From assembly GCA_947647615.1 (NCBI GenBank), contig CANSKS010000025.1:1-41101 (forward strand): a DNA stretch of 41,101 nt, read 5' to 3'. Source of the DNA: an uncultured Neglectibacter sp. (GTDB lineage: Bacteria; Bacillota; Clostridia; Oscillospirales; Acutalibacteraceae). The translations under genes were made by a program, and so were the position numbers. This document shows positions 32,809 to 40,649 of this stretch, piece after piece; position 1 is the first letter of the stretch, and every line of letters starts with the position of its first letter. The notes under the pieces are model-generated. The model had not been told where the DNA came from. It saw only the letters and a program-made list of their open reading frames with translations, and made no database searches.

Positions 32809-33164
32809 TCCGGCTTTTCGCTAATTTGCCTGGCAAGCTCCACGATTTCAAAAGCATATTTCCTTTTGCCTTTTTCCAACAGCTTTTTGTAGACAGGGAA
32901 GTTTAAGCCGGCCCCGGCTATTCCCAACAGGCCAATGGCCACTCCTGCCGCCATGGCGCCTGTGCCGCCGGGGCCAATCACTTCCATGCTAAGACACATC
33001 CCCGCGCCCATTACCAGCGCGGAAAGAATGCCGAAGGTGTAGGCGAAAATCGTAGCGGGCATTTTTGCCTTCGCATCCAATTTTTTGAGAGCCACCACCT
33101 TGGAGGCTTCCTTTGGAGCGTACTCATTGGCCAGTTGTTCAGCGTAAATCTTGTCTGTGTTCAT
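32805..33164 (-). CDS. Small two-span membrane protein, often annotated dihydropteridine reductase
   Basis: 119 residues from ATG at 33162-33164, with AAGGGAG upstream. A polar N-terminus (MNTDKIYAEQLANEYAPKEASKVVALKKLD) is followed by two spans (about 37-60 and 65-85: ATIFAYTFGILSALVMGAGM and GAMAAGVAIGLLGIAGAGL) and a cationic C-terminal tail. I recall relatives labelled dihydropteridine reductase, but no nucleotide-binding motif is visible and that name looks unsupported. First gene of the operon with the larger membrane protein and TetR. Confidence 0.82.
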   Translation of the reverse strand: MNTDKIYAEQLANEYAPKEASKVVALKKLDAKAKMPATIFAYTFGILSALVMGAGMCLSMEVIGPGGTGAMAAGVAIGLLGIAGAGLNFPVYKKLLEKGKRKYAFEIVELARQISEKPE

Positions 33165-33189
33165 AAAATTCAACTCCCTTGTTTTTGTG

Positions 33190-33217
33190 ATTTTATCATA
33201 GCTAATTTTCTTGTGAA
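33190..33217 (-). promoter_or_regulatory. Promoter of the membrane-protein/TetR operon
   Basis: Minus strand: TTCACA (33212-33217), 16-base spacer, TAAAAT (33190-33195), about 25 bases before the start codon. Confidence 0.5.
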
Positions 33218-33352
33218 ATGGAACAACATAAAAAGGACGTCGTGTTGGGTGAAAGGACAAATCGCCCTTGGGGCAGCAGCTGGGCATAGAGATTCGTTAA
33301 ATGCTATTGGCTCTTCAAATTCTGTGTCGCAAAACAGGAAATAGTCCATTAG

Positions 33353-33700
33353 GTGGAGTCCAAGGAAGACGTTACCGCCGCCAACGTGACTCTGCCCGCC
33401 AACACGGGCACAGGCGGCAACAGCTTTGCCCCCGGCCGGGACGTGACCCGTGAACAGCTGGCAACCTTCCTGTACCGCTACGCCAAGGCCTACGGCGTAG
33501 ACACTGCCGGCCGTACGAACCTCGCTTCCTTCCCCGACTCCGGAAACGTGAGCGGCTACGCCAAGGACGCCCTGGAATGGGCCTGCAACGCCGGGCTCAT
33601 GAAGGGCAGCTCGGACGGTAAACTCAACCCCACCGGCAGCGCCAAGCGGGGCGAAGTAGCGGCAATCCTCATGCGGTTTGTGGAATACATTAACAAATAA
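33353..33700 (+). pseudogene. Orphan C-terminal fragment with S-layer homology (SLH) domains
   Basis: 115 residues corresponding to about one and a half SLH domains: FAPGRDVTREQLATFLYRYAKAYGVD, then FPDSGNVSGYAKDALEWACNAGLMKGSSDGKLNPTGSAKRGEVAAILMRFVEY. SLH proteins normally have three such domains and a signal peptide or catalytic part. Here there is neither a signal nor a proper ribosome binding site, and the frame begins abruptly near a GTG. GC is visibly higher than in neighbouring genes. It is best read as the 3' remnant of a larger surface-protein gene left by a recombination event. It still has its own terminator. Confidence 0.8.
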
Positions 33701-33716
33701 TAGTTTTCATAGTGAG

Positions 33717-33750
33717 AGCGGTCCGGCTGCAGCCGGACCGCTTCTTTCTT
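33717..33750 (+). terminator. Terminator of the SLH remnant
   Basis: AGCGGTCCGGC (33717-33727) and GCCGGACCGCT (33732-33742) form a perfect 11-bp stem with loop TGCA, followed by TCTTTCTTTT. Confidence 0.88.
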
Positions 33751-33822
33751 TTGATTGATGTGCCCTTATGAAATGTGATCATATTTTAGAAGGTCGCGGA
33801 AACGCATTCAAACCAGGACAGC

Positions 33823-36800
33823 TTACTCCCTCTTGCGTTTCGTGCGGAGATATAACAGGAGGGAAGCAGCAGCGATCAAGAAAAGTCCTCCTGCTGTATA
33901 CAAAACGGTGCCAAAACCTCCGGTGGCAGGCAGCTCATAATCATTCGTTACATTCTCAATACACAGCGGTTTGCCTTTATTTCCTGCCTCGTCGCTATGA
34001 TCCTCGAATTCCACCTTGTACTCCATTGTGGCAGCATTTTGCGTTATGGTCACTGTTATTTTTTTGTGGTTCTCAACGTAGCCCATGGGAACTTTGGTCT
34101 CTTCCAGCGTGTATGTTCCCTCTGTCAGGTCGCGGAATTCCAGGAAGCCGTTTTCGTCACTGGTGGCTGTATATGCAGTCCCACTCTCTTTGGTCAGAGT
34201 AAACGTCGCCCCTTCGATCGCAGCTCCACTTTTGCCGTCTACCTTTTTGATTATAAACCCGGCAAAGGGAATCCGCGTCCAGACGTTATTCGATTCCTTC
34301 ACGGAGGATTCACCGTCGGTCTTATAACCGAAGGTGTTAAACGCTTCCAGATAAGCCATTGTGCCGGATTGCTGGTCCTGATACACTTTTTTCTTTAACT
34401 TTTCCATAGACTCTGCAGACAGTTCAGTAGGAATGCGAGCAGGAATGCGCACCTCAAAAGGAGAATCCTTAGACAACATCGTTCCTTCATCTGCCACCAG
34501 CTGAAAAGCTGTGACTTGAGACCAGTCGGTTATTTCATTGGCCGTAACCCAAATCTCTTCCTGGTTTATCATATTTTCCATGCCGGCATTGACGACTTCT
34601 TGGGTGGTATAATAGGCCGTATAGCCGTTCGGCGCTTCAATGGCATTCCTCAAGTGCACTCGGAACTCCGAATTGCGGGGGATCTCACCAAAAACGCCTT
34701 TGTCGCCAATTGCGGGCAGTGTGTCATACACGACCAGCCCGGTTTTTTTATCATCGGTCTCGTTTGTGACCTTTAACCTGTAGTCGAAATCCGACCCGGC
34801 TTTCAGCGACAAGCCCTGCTTGCTCCAGTTGTCCGAGCCCGCCGGGGCAATGAATTTTTCGGCGTAGATAGACCGCGCGGCGATGATGGTAGCGTCCGAA
34901 TGGGAATAGCCGATCTTGTCGTTTGTACTGCTGTCGTTATCCAGGTCGTAAATATCCTCTGCGTAGCCGGTAGAGCCATTATACTCTTCCAGATTATCGC
35001 CAACCACATAAGCATCATTGCGCATCGTGCCCGGATGGGCATCCTCGCGGATCCTCACTACAAACGACACAAGTCCATTCCATCCCTCTTTCCAACGTTC
35101 TGTCAGCTTCTCATATGTGATATGGTAGATCACGGCTGTCCTGCCGGAATTCTTATAATTTTCAATGATGTCAGGCTTAATCCTATCCCCGCTAACAGAT
35201 TGCCCTTCGCTGTTCGTATATTCCCCCCAACCGTTGGTCGTCTTTACAAAATCGACTTCATTGGGTAAGAGATCAACAATACGGATATCTCCATATTTTT
35301 TCTGCTCAGGGCTCAACAGAGAACCCCTCAGGTAAATATAATATGCATATTCCCCTCCGATCATTTGATTTTCCGTTTTTTCATTATTCCATGTCTCCTT
35401 GCTTATCTTTAGCTCCTCTTTGATAGGAAACATGTCGTAGCCGCTCCAGGACCACAAAAAAGCCTCTACAGGTGTGCCATCGCTTTTTGTATATTCATTT
35501 ACAGATCTCGCGTTGTTTTCATAGTAAATTTTTTCTGTTCCCTCCGGCACACAGGTTTGGTCCGGGTTGCGGTAAACAGTGTAAGCCTTGAAACTGGCTG
35601 CTTCTTTAAAGGCCATCTCATAATCCTTTTGGAAAATTATGTCATAGCCATTACATTCCTTCGCCTTATCGAACTCTATAAGGAAGTTTCCGGAACTGGC
35701 ATCCACCTTATCGGCAATAGGAATTTCATCCTTTGAGCCATCCGTATAGTAGGCGACCACTTTATCTACGATATCTGCAAAGCTTTTTCCCGTCGCAGGA
35801 ATAGAATCGGACAAATCCGATTCCAGTTTGACAAACTTCAGCGCCTCATCCAGTCCTTTCAACACGACCTCACCATTTTCGCCCACGATCTTGTGGTCCT
35901 CAATCCTGATATTCCGCAGTGGCTGCATACCATCGTTAGAAAGACGGATCCGCCAGGGATAGGGGTTGGTCTTATACTCTTTCAAGTCGTAGATGTTGCC
36001 CTTCAGTTTGACCTTAGTAAATTTCCCCTTTGTGCCCAGGTCGTCGCTTATCACAAAATTAAGAGGATCATTGGCCGTAGGCTTGGTTTCTCCCGTAACC
36101 ATGTTGCTTGGGATGGCCACCAGATCGACCTCATTTTTCAAGTTTGCATAAACACTCCCGTTTTCTTTTGTTTTATCAAGCTTCAATCCGGGGAACCGGA
36201 GCTGCAATGTGTCGTTATAAATCTGGTTCAGCACATCTGAGGATTTTGTTCCGGTGTACGTCTTAGTGACCTTCGTTCCATCGTCACTGAGCGTCCAACC
36301 CGGGTTCACACCCGCGTCAAAGGCCGCAGTACACCATTTTCCATCCTTGTCCTGATAGCGAGGCAAGGTATCCGTCAGCGTCACGCTGGTGGCATCCCGG
36401 TAATCCGCCAGATCGCTGCCCAAATTGATGACGTTATTGACCCTAAAGGCAAATTTCACATAAGCATCGTCGCCCAAATAAGGGTTACCGCCTTCTATTT
36501 CCGGTGTCACAATGGCCTCAGCGCCATCCCTTTGAAAAGCATCTTCCCGGTTTGAGTTGACGAATTTGCTGATGCCCCAATCCTTATATTGCGGTTTATA
36601 AATATTCGGGCTCGTAGTGCTCCAGAGCGTATCATCTTGAGAAACGCTTGCCTTGACTTCCAACTCATAATTATCCGGGACTTTGTCGTCCAAGAAGCTG
36701 AGGGCGAAAGGCAGTTCCAGTGTCTGGGTCTTGTCATAGGCAGAGAAGTGAATGCTGATGCAATAATTCTCCCCTTCCTCCGTTACGGAAGTAATCTCAT

Positions 36801-38052
36801 ACTTCGTAATTTGGGAGTTGGTGTTAAACTTCGGAATATTGATAGAATCCTTTTCCACATATTCTTTGGGAATCGTTAGTGTAACGGTCACATTTTCCAA
36901 ATTATCGGTCAGGTTGTTTGGCTCCAGCTTAATGTAGCCGGACATGGTGCTATGCGTGTAATAAGACTGCCCGTCCGGATGCTCCGATTGCTCTTTTTGG
37001 TCCCCGTACAAAAGAGAAATTTTTAATCCGGCCTGTGACGGATCGGACAGGACATGTGGTTTATCCGCTTCGGACTCCTCATCCTGCATACTGCTCGTTA
37101 TGTCTTCGGTCTTTTTCTTGTGGGATATATTATCGGATACACCGCTAGTGATATCCTCGGACGCGTTGCCAGAGATATCCTCGAGCGTACTGCTGGAGAT
37201 ATCCTCGGATGCGCTGCCGGGGGCATCCTCTTTCGTACTCTCCAGGCTTTCCTGCTGCTCGCCGGCAGGCTGGCGCTCCTCCTTGCCGCAGGTCAGTTCC
37301 CAGGTACCATAGCAGAGCGGGCCATGCGTATGGCTTTCATCCTCAGGAAGGGTACACGTCAAGCTCGTGGTATCAACCGGTTCCTCCACAGTCTTAAAGC
37401 AGGCCTCGGTATGCTGGTGCGCCAACACCTGCACTTTGCCGCATACCAGATTCCCCATCTCGTCACGGCAGGAATCTGTATGCTCGTGAAGAATAATCTC
37501 CGGCTTGCCGCAAACCAGCACTGGCTCGGGGACAACCGCCTCTTCCGCCGCCATAGCGGTTTCTTCCCCCTCCGTCTCGGCGGCTTCCTCCTCCAATTGG
37601 GCAAGTGAAATATCGGTTGTCTCTTCTACCTGCATATAGCACTCATCGGTATGCTCGTGCTCTTCAACCTCCGGAAGTGTACATAAGAGGTTCCCGTTCT
37701 CGTCATAACAGTAATCATCATGCTTATGTACAACAAAATCTGCGTACCCGCAAACCAAATTTCCCTCACTGTCATAGCAAGCACTGCTATGCTTATGCAG
37801 CTGTACATTCTCGTGGAGTTGTAGGTTCTCGATGTTACACGCCAGCTGGACTCGGGATACGGAAGTCACCTGGGTATAGCATTCGCTGGAATGGATGTGG
37901 TTGGATTCCATGGCAATACCGGACCGTATCAGCACATAGACCGTGCAGAGCACCGTCACGCAGGCCAAACCCGCCACAACCCTGTACCAGCGTTTTTTTC
38001 TCTGCTTTTCCTCGATATATTTCTCTGCTCCGTGCAAAGAATTCCGTTTCAT
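33823..38052 (-). CDS. Large LPXTG cell-wall-anchored protein with His/Cys repeats
   Basis: 1409 residues. An N-terminal cytoplasmic segment and span (24-43) serve as signal. Residues 52-256 carry seven HxHxxxC motifs (starting near 52, 86, 109, 132, 189, 212 and 241), several followed by GNLVCG. Next is an acidic 8-residue repeat segment (EDIS type, about 270-310). Long beta-rich adhesin-like domains follow. A SpaA/Cna-B-like domain (about 1273-1345: FIIKKVDGKSGAAIEGATFTL) precedes the sortase signal LPATG (1374-1378), a hydrophobic span and RTKRKRE. It is anchored to peptidoglycan by sortase; ligand unknown. The His/Cys repeats could bind metal. Flanked by an SLH remnant and a decayed recombinase, so probably acquired. 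Confidence 0.93.
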   Translation of the reverse strand: MKRNSLHGAEKYIEEKQRKKRWYRVVAGLACVTVLCTVYVLIRSGIAMESNHIHSSECYTQVTSVSRVQLACNIENLQLHENVQLHKHSSACYDSEGNLVCGYADFVVHKHDDYCYDENGNLLCTLPEVEEHEHTDECYMQVEETTDISLAQLEEEAAETEGEETAMAAEEAVVPEPVLVCGKPEIILHEHTDSCRDEMGNLVCGKVQVLAHQHTEACFKTVEEPVDTTSLTCTLPEDESHTHGPLCYGTWELTCGKEERQPAGEQQESLESTKEDAPGSASEDISSSTLEDISGNASEDITSGVSDNISHKKKTEDITSSMQDEESEADKPHVLSDPSQAGLKISLLYGDQKEQSEHPDGQSYYTHSTMSGYIKLEPNNLTDNLENVTVTLTIPKEYVEKDSINIPKFNTNSQITKYEITSVTEEGENYCISIHFSAYDKTQTLELPFALSFLDDKVPDNYELEVKASVSQDDTLWSTTSPNIYKPQYKDWGISKFVNSNREDAFQRDGAEAIVTPEIEGGNPYLGDDAYVKFAFRVNNVINLGSDLADYRDATSVTLTDTLPRYQDKDGKWCTAAFDAGVNPGWTLSDDGTKVTKTYTGTKSSDVLNQIYNDTLQLRFPGLKLDKTKENGSVYANLKNEVDLVAIPSNMVTGETKPTANDPLNFVISDDLGTKGKFTKVKLKGNIYDLKEYKTNPYPWRIRLSNDGMQPLRNIRIEDHKIVGENGEVVLKGLDEALKFVKLESDLSDSIPATGKSFADIVDKVVAYYTDGSKDEIPIADKVDASSGNFLIEFDKAKECNGYDIIFQKDYEMAFKEAASFKAYTVYRNPDQTCVPEGTEKIYYENNARSVNEYTKSDGTPVEAFLWSWSGYDMFPIKEELKISKETWNNEKTENQMIGGEYAYYIYLRGSLLSPEQKKYGDIRIVDLLPNEVDFVKTTNGWGEYTNSEGQSVSGDRIKPDIIENYKNSGRTAVIYHITYEKLTERWKEGWNGLVSFVVRIREDAHPGTMRNDAYVVGDNLEEYNGSTGYAEDIYDLDNDSSTNDKIGYSHSDATIIAARSIYAEKFIAPAGSDNWSKQGLSLKAGSDFDYRLKVTNETDDKKTGLVVYDTLPAIGDKGVFGEIPRNSEFRVHLRNAIEAPNGYTAYYTTQEVVNAGMENMINQEEIWVTANEITDWSQVTAFQLVADEGTMLSKDSPFEVRIPARIPTELSAESMEKLKKKVYQDQQSGTMAYLEAFNTFGYKTDGESSVKESNNVWTRIPFAGFIIKKVDGKSGAAIEGATFTLTKESGTAYTATSDENGFLEFRDLTEGTYTLEETKVPMGYVENHKKITVTITQNAATMEYKVEFEDHSDEAGNKGKPLCIENVTNDYELPATGGFGTVLYTAGGLFLIAAASLLLYLRTKRKRE
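37127..37245. repeat. 24-bp degenerate tandem repeat in the surface-protein gene
   Basis: The word gatatcctcg recurs at 37150, 37174 and 37198, with a diverged copy near 37222. This 24-bp period encodes the 8-residue unit EDIS(S/G) plus three variable residues on minus. Low-complexity linker between the His/Cys head and the adhesin part. Confidence 0.8.
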
Positions 38053-38687
38053 ATATCGATCACCAGCCTTCCTGTTTCAAAATTTTCATTATAAATCACC
38101 TTTAAAGGGGGAAAACTCTTAACCTGAATTTTTGAAGGATTCCTAAACGCGTAAACAGACAATATTCCCAAGAAGAAGGGGCGTTCCTTTCTTCATTAAA
38201 GTGTACTTTACCCGACAGGCATAGACCTAGGACATGCCTGGTTTTGTTGAGAAATGGGCATTGACGTCTGTCTCATACACAGGAACTGCCGCAGGAATGA
38301 GGATTCCGGCTTTACAAAACGAAATAACGCAACCACGCCCAACAAAGAACTCAGAAAAGTCTGAATCTTCTTGTGTGCGGTGCGCAAAAATATATTTCTT
38401 CGGCAAGCCCAACGCCATGCAGTGTAATACTCGATGGCAATTCTTAGATTGAAAAGATAAAATTGCTCGAGATACGGGCGAGCCTTGCTTTCCTTTTATC
38501 TGGCTGAAAGAAGAGAAACCTGTCAAACAGAGTGTCTTGTATCTGCATAAAACGGAGCCAGCCTTTCAACGGTTTCTGTCCGGACAAGTGTAAGTTTTTG
38601 GACAAGTGTTTTTCCCGAGATCCTGCTTAATTTTTCCAGAATATGGTCGAGATATTGTATATAGTCAGGGAAAAAGCGCTAAATAAG
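38053..38687. other. Gene-free region upstream of the surface-protein gene
   Basis: About 630 bases with no supported gene. TATAAT on minus (38088-38093) may be the -10 of the surface protein, with a poor -35. The 99-codon minus frame at 38227-38526 lacks a ribosome binding site and protein-like composition. Two copies of GGACAAGTGT (about 38582 and 38600, 18 bases apart) lie near the recombinase scar. Confidence 0.5.
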
Positions 38688-38725
38688 CAATGTCCGATAA
38701 ATCACAGATTTTCGGACATTGGCTT
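38686..38725. terminator. Hairpin at the 3' end of the decayed recombinase, terminator or res-like
   Basis: ATGTCCGA (from 38690) pairs with TCGGACAT (to 38719); on plus it is followed by TGGCTTTTTTATTT, a good terminator. On minus the tail is TTGCTTATTTAGC. The 28 bases between the outer TGTCC and GGACA also have the layout of a serine-resolvase crossover site. Confidence 0.6.
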
Positions 38726-38900
38726 TTTTATTTGCTTTTCGGCGTTTTCTTTCTGTTTTGCAGCATCGTGAAAAGTAGATTTTGGCAGGCCACGCCCGCA
38801 GGCTGATCTCCTTCACTTGCCATGCCCGGCATCATTCCGAGAATTTCTCCGGCAGCTTCTGCTCCGTACTGGAAACGCGGGTGTAATCGTATATTTTCAT
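38702..38900 (-). pseudogene. Decayed serine recombinase (resolvase family) with internal deletion
   Basis: GGGAAGGAG precedes an ATG that opens MKIYDYTRVSST, the N-terminus of resolvase-type serine recombinases, including the catalytic-serine region RVSST. It passes directly into EQKLPEKFSE, which resembles the C-terminal segment of the same proteins. A TGA follows, then CRAWQVKEISLR in the same frame and GLPKSTFHDAAKQKENAEK in another, which looks like the C-terminal helix-turn-helix. So most of the catalytic core (about 150 residues) is missing and there is a stop and a frameshift. Family assignment is from memory of such sequences. It marks a former mobile element next to the surface-protein gene. 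Confidence 0.68.
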
Positions 38901-38963
38901 AGTGACCTACTCCTTCCCGTGGTAATGACATTTTACAACATAAACACGAGGTGACGAACCCTC

Positions 38964-39002
38964 AAAAAAAGACGCCGTGCGTTTGCACAGCGTCTTTTTT
39001 TG
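38964..39002. terminator. Bidirectional terminator downstream of the glycosyltransferase
   Basis: AAAAAAAGACGC (38964-38975) pairs with GCGTCTTTTTTT across an inner GTGC/GCAC stem; both strands end in T-runs. The 220 bases between it and the glycosyltransferase stop hold a short minus-strand open stretch of no recognisable family. Confidence 0.85.
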
Positions 39003-39224
39003 CCATATTTACTTTTGGAAAAGGGGCCTCGTCCCGCAGCAGGCAATCGTCTACGGTCTTCTTATAGGAAGACCACGATCCACACCTGCCAGTTCTATAA
39101 TCATTCCCACACTGGGCATGGCCCCCGTTCTCGTTTGGCTCGCTCCCAAGCCTTTGGGGTATTTCTTGAACCCGGTAAAAGACAGCCTGCCTCCTGCGCA
39201 GTGCTCCGAGTTGCCTTTAAATGT

Positions 39225-40649
39225 CTACTTTGCTTCGTTATGCCGGATCCGTTTGATGGCTCCCCAATTCTTCTTGTTCTTCCGGTACCGGAGCAGGGCG
39301 CTCAAGCGAATAAAGTCGAATACGAAACGGAAGAATACATTTTCGATCAGGCACATGACAGAGGCTCGGACCACATCTTGGCGGCTGATATGGATATTCT
39401 GCGTATAGATCCGCTGGAAAAACGCTGTCATTGTCAAAATAGCGCTGTAGATGGCAAACATCAGATAGAACTGCAGCATAAACTTTGCGTTGAGCATACC
39501 CGCCAGGGCAGCCAAGACCGTAACAACCAGGCCTATCACCTCGATAACAGGGGAAAATAATTCATACAGCAGGTAATAAAGGTATGAGACCGTACCCACC
39601 ATTCCAAAACGGGACTTCAGAAACATGAAACGGTACCTTGCCATGCATTGGAGCAGGCCAATATGCCACCGGCGGCGTTGCTTAAACAGGTCGGGCAGCG
39701 TGGAAGGAGCCTGGCTCCAGCAGACGGCATTGGGCTCGTACCGGATGGAGTACCGTTCCATATTGGTCCGGCAGTAGGCATGGAGCTTTGCCACCAATTC
39801 CATATCTTCGCCCAGCACGTCCACAGCATATCCCCCGGCAGCGATGACCACACTCTTTTTAAAGAGGCCGAAGGCCCCGGAAATGATCAAGTTCCCGTTA
39901 AAGCCATCCAACAGGATGCGTGAGGCCAGAAAGGAACGGTCATATTCCATTACCTGCATGCTGGTCAGGAAGTTCCAAGGCAAGTGATAGCTCAGCTTTC
40001 GGTGAGCTCCGCCGCTGCCGTCCGGGTCAAACCGGATGCACTGGGCCACACGGATCAGCCCCCCTACGGCCACCACATCGTCGTCCTCCATAACGGGCTG
40101 GACAATGCGCTCCAGCGAATCCCACTGCAGCACGGAGTCCGCATCGATACAGAGAAAGTAGGGGTATTGAGAGGCGTTGATCCCCGCGTTCAGCGCGTCG
40201 CCTTTGCCGCCGTTCGCCTTGCGCAGCAATGTCAGACGCACCCGGGTATCCGGGGCCTCATAAACCGTCTGGATGGGTTGGCAGGGAATGCTCAGGCGGA
40301 TGGGACGGTTGACCTCTTTCATATGGAAATGGTTGATCAGCACTTGACTGGTGTTGTCGCCGGAGCCATCGTCTATAACAATCACTTCATAGAGCTGGTA
40401 GTCCAATTCCAGCAGGGACTGGACGTTATCTAAAATTGTGACCTCTTCGTTGTGGGCAGGCACCAGGATAGAAACGGGAAAATAAAAACCATGCTTCAGT
40501 TCGTTTTTGACAGTGCGCATCCGGTCCAGGTGGTAAAGCCTCCAGGCCCCTACGGCTACGGACAAAAACAGATAGGAGGCGTACAGCAATAGATACAGCA
40601 GGAAAAATGCCTCGACCCATTGCAGGATGTGATAAATGATTTCGCTCAT
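39225..40649 (-). CDS. Membrane glycosyltransferase family 2, processive type
   Basis: 474 residues. TM1 (about 10-34) precedes the GT-A catalytic domain: nucleotide-binding VSILVPAHNEE (59-69) and DDGSGDNT, metal-binding DAD (169-171), acceptor-site ED (281-282) and QRRRW (324-328). Three or four C-terminal spans follow (345-415). This is the layout of BcsA/PgaC/HAS-type synthases that polymerise and export a polysaccharide through the membrane. The polymer is unknown. Start ATG overlaps the stop of the HEAT-repeat gene (ATGA), so the two are coupled. Confidence 0.93.
   Translation of the reverse strand: MSEIIYHILQWVEAFFLLYLLLYASYLFLSVAVGAWRLYHLDRMRTVKNELKHGFYFPVSILVPAHNEEVTILDNVQSLLELDYQLYEVIVIDDGSGDNTSQVLINHFHMKEVNRPIRLSIPCQPIQTVYEAPDTRVRLTLLRKANGGKGDALNAGINASQYPYFLCIDADSVLQWDSLERIVQPVMEDDDVVAVGGLIRVAQCIRFDPDGSGGAHRKLSYHLPWNFLTSMQVMEYDRSFLASRILLDGFNGNLIISGAFGLFKKSVVIAAGGYAVDVLGEDMELVAKLHAYCRTNMERYSIRYEPNAVCWSQAPSTLPDLFKQRRRWHIGLLQCMARYRFMFLKSRFGMVGTVSYLYYLLYELFSPVIEVIGLVVTVLAALAGMLNAKFMLQFYLMFAIYSAILTMTAFFQRIYTQNIHISRQDVVRASVMCLIENVFFRFVFDFIRLSALLRYRKNKKNWGAIKRIRHNEAK

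Noticed and set aside
37054-37608. 184-codon plus frame opposite the surface-protein gene
   Set aside because: Shadow of the His/Cys and acidic repeat region; no start signal.
38227-38526. 99-codon minus frame in the gene-free region
   Set aside because: No ribosome binding site, no recognisable domain; likely chance or a decayed element.
38728-38931. 67-codon minus frame
   Set aside because: It is an out-of-frame reading of the serine recombinase remnant; the other two frames carry the recognisable segments.
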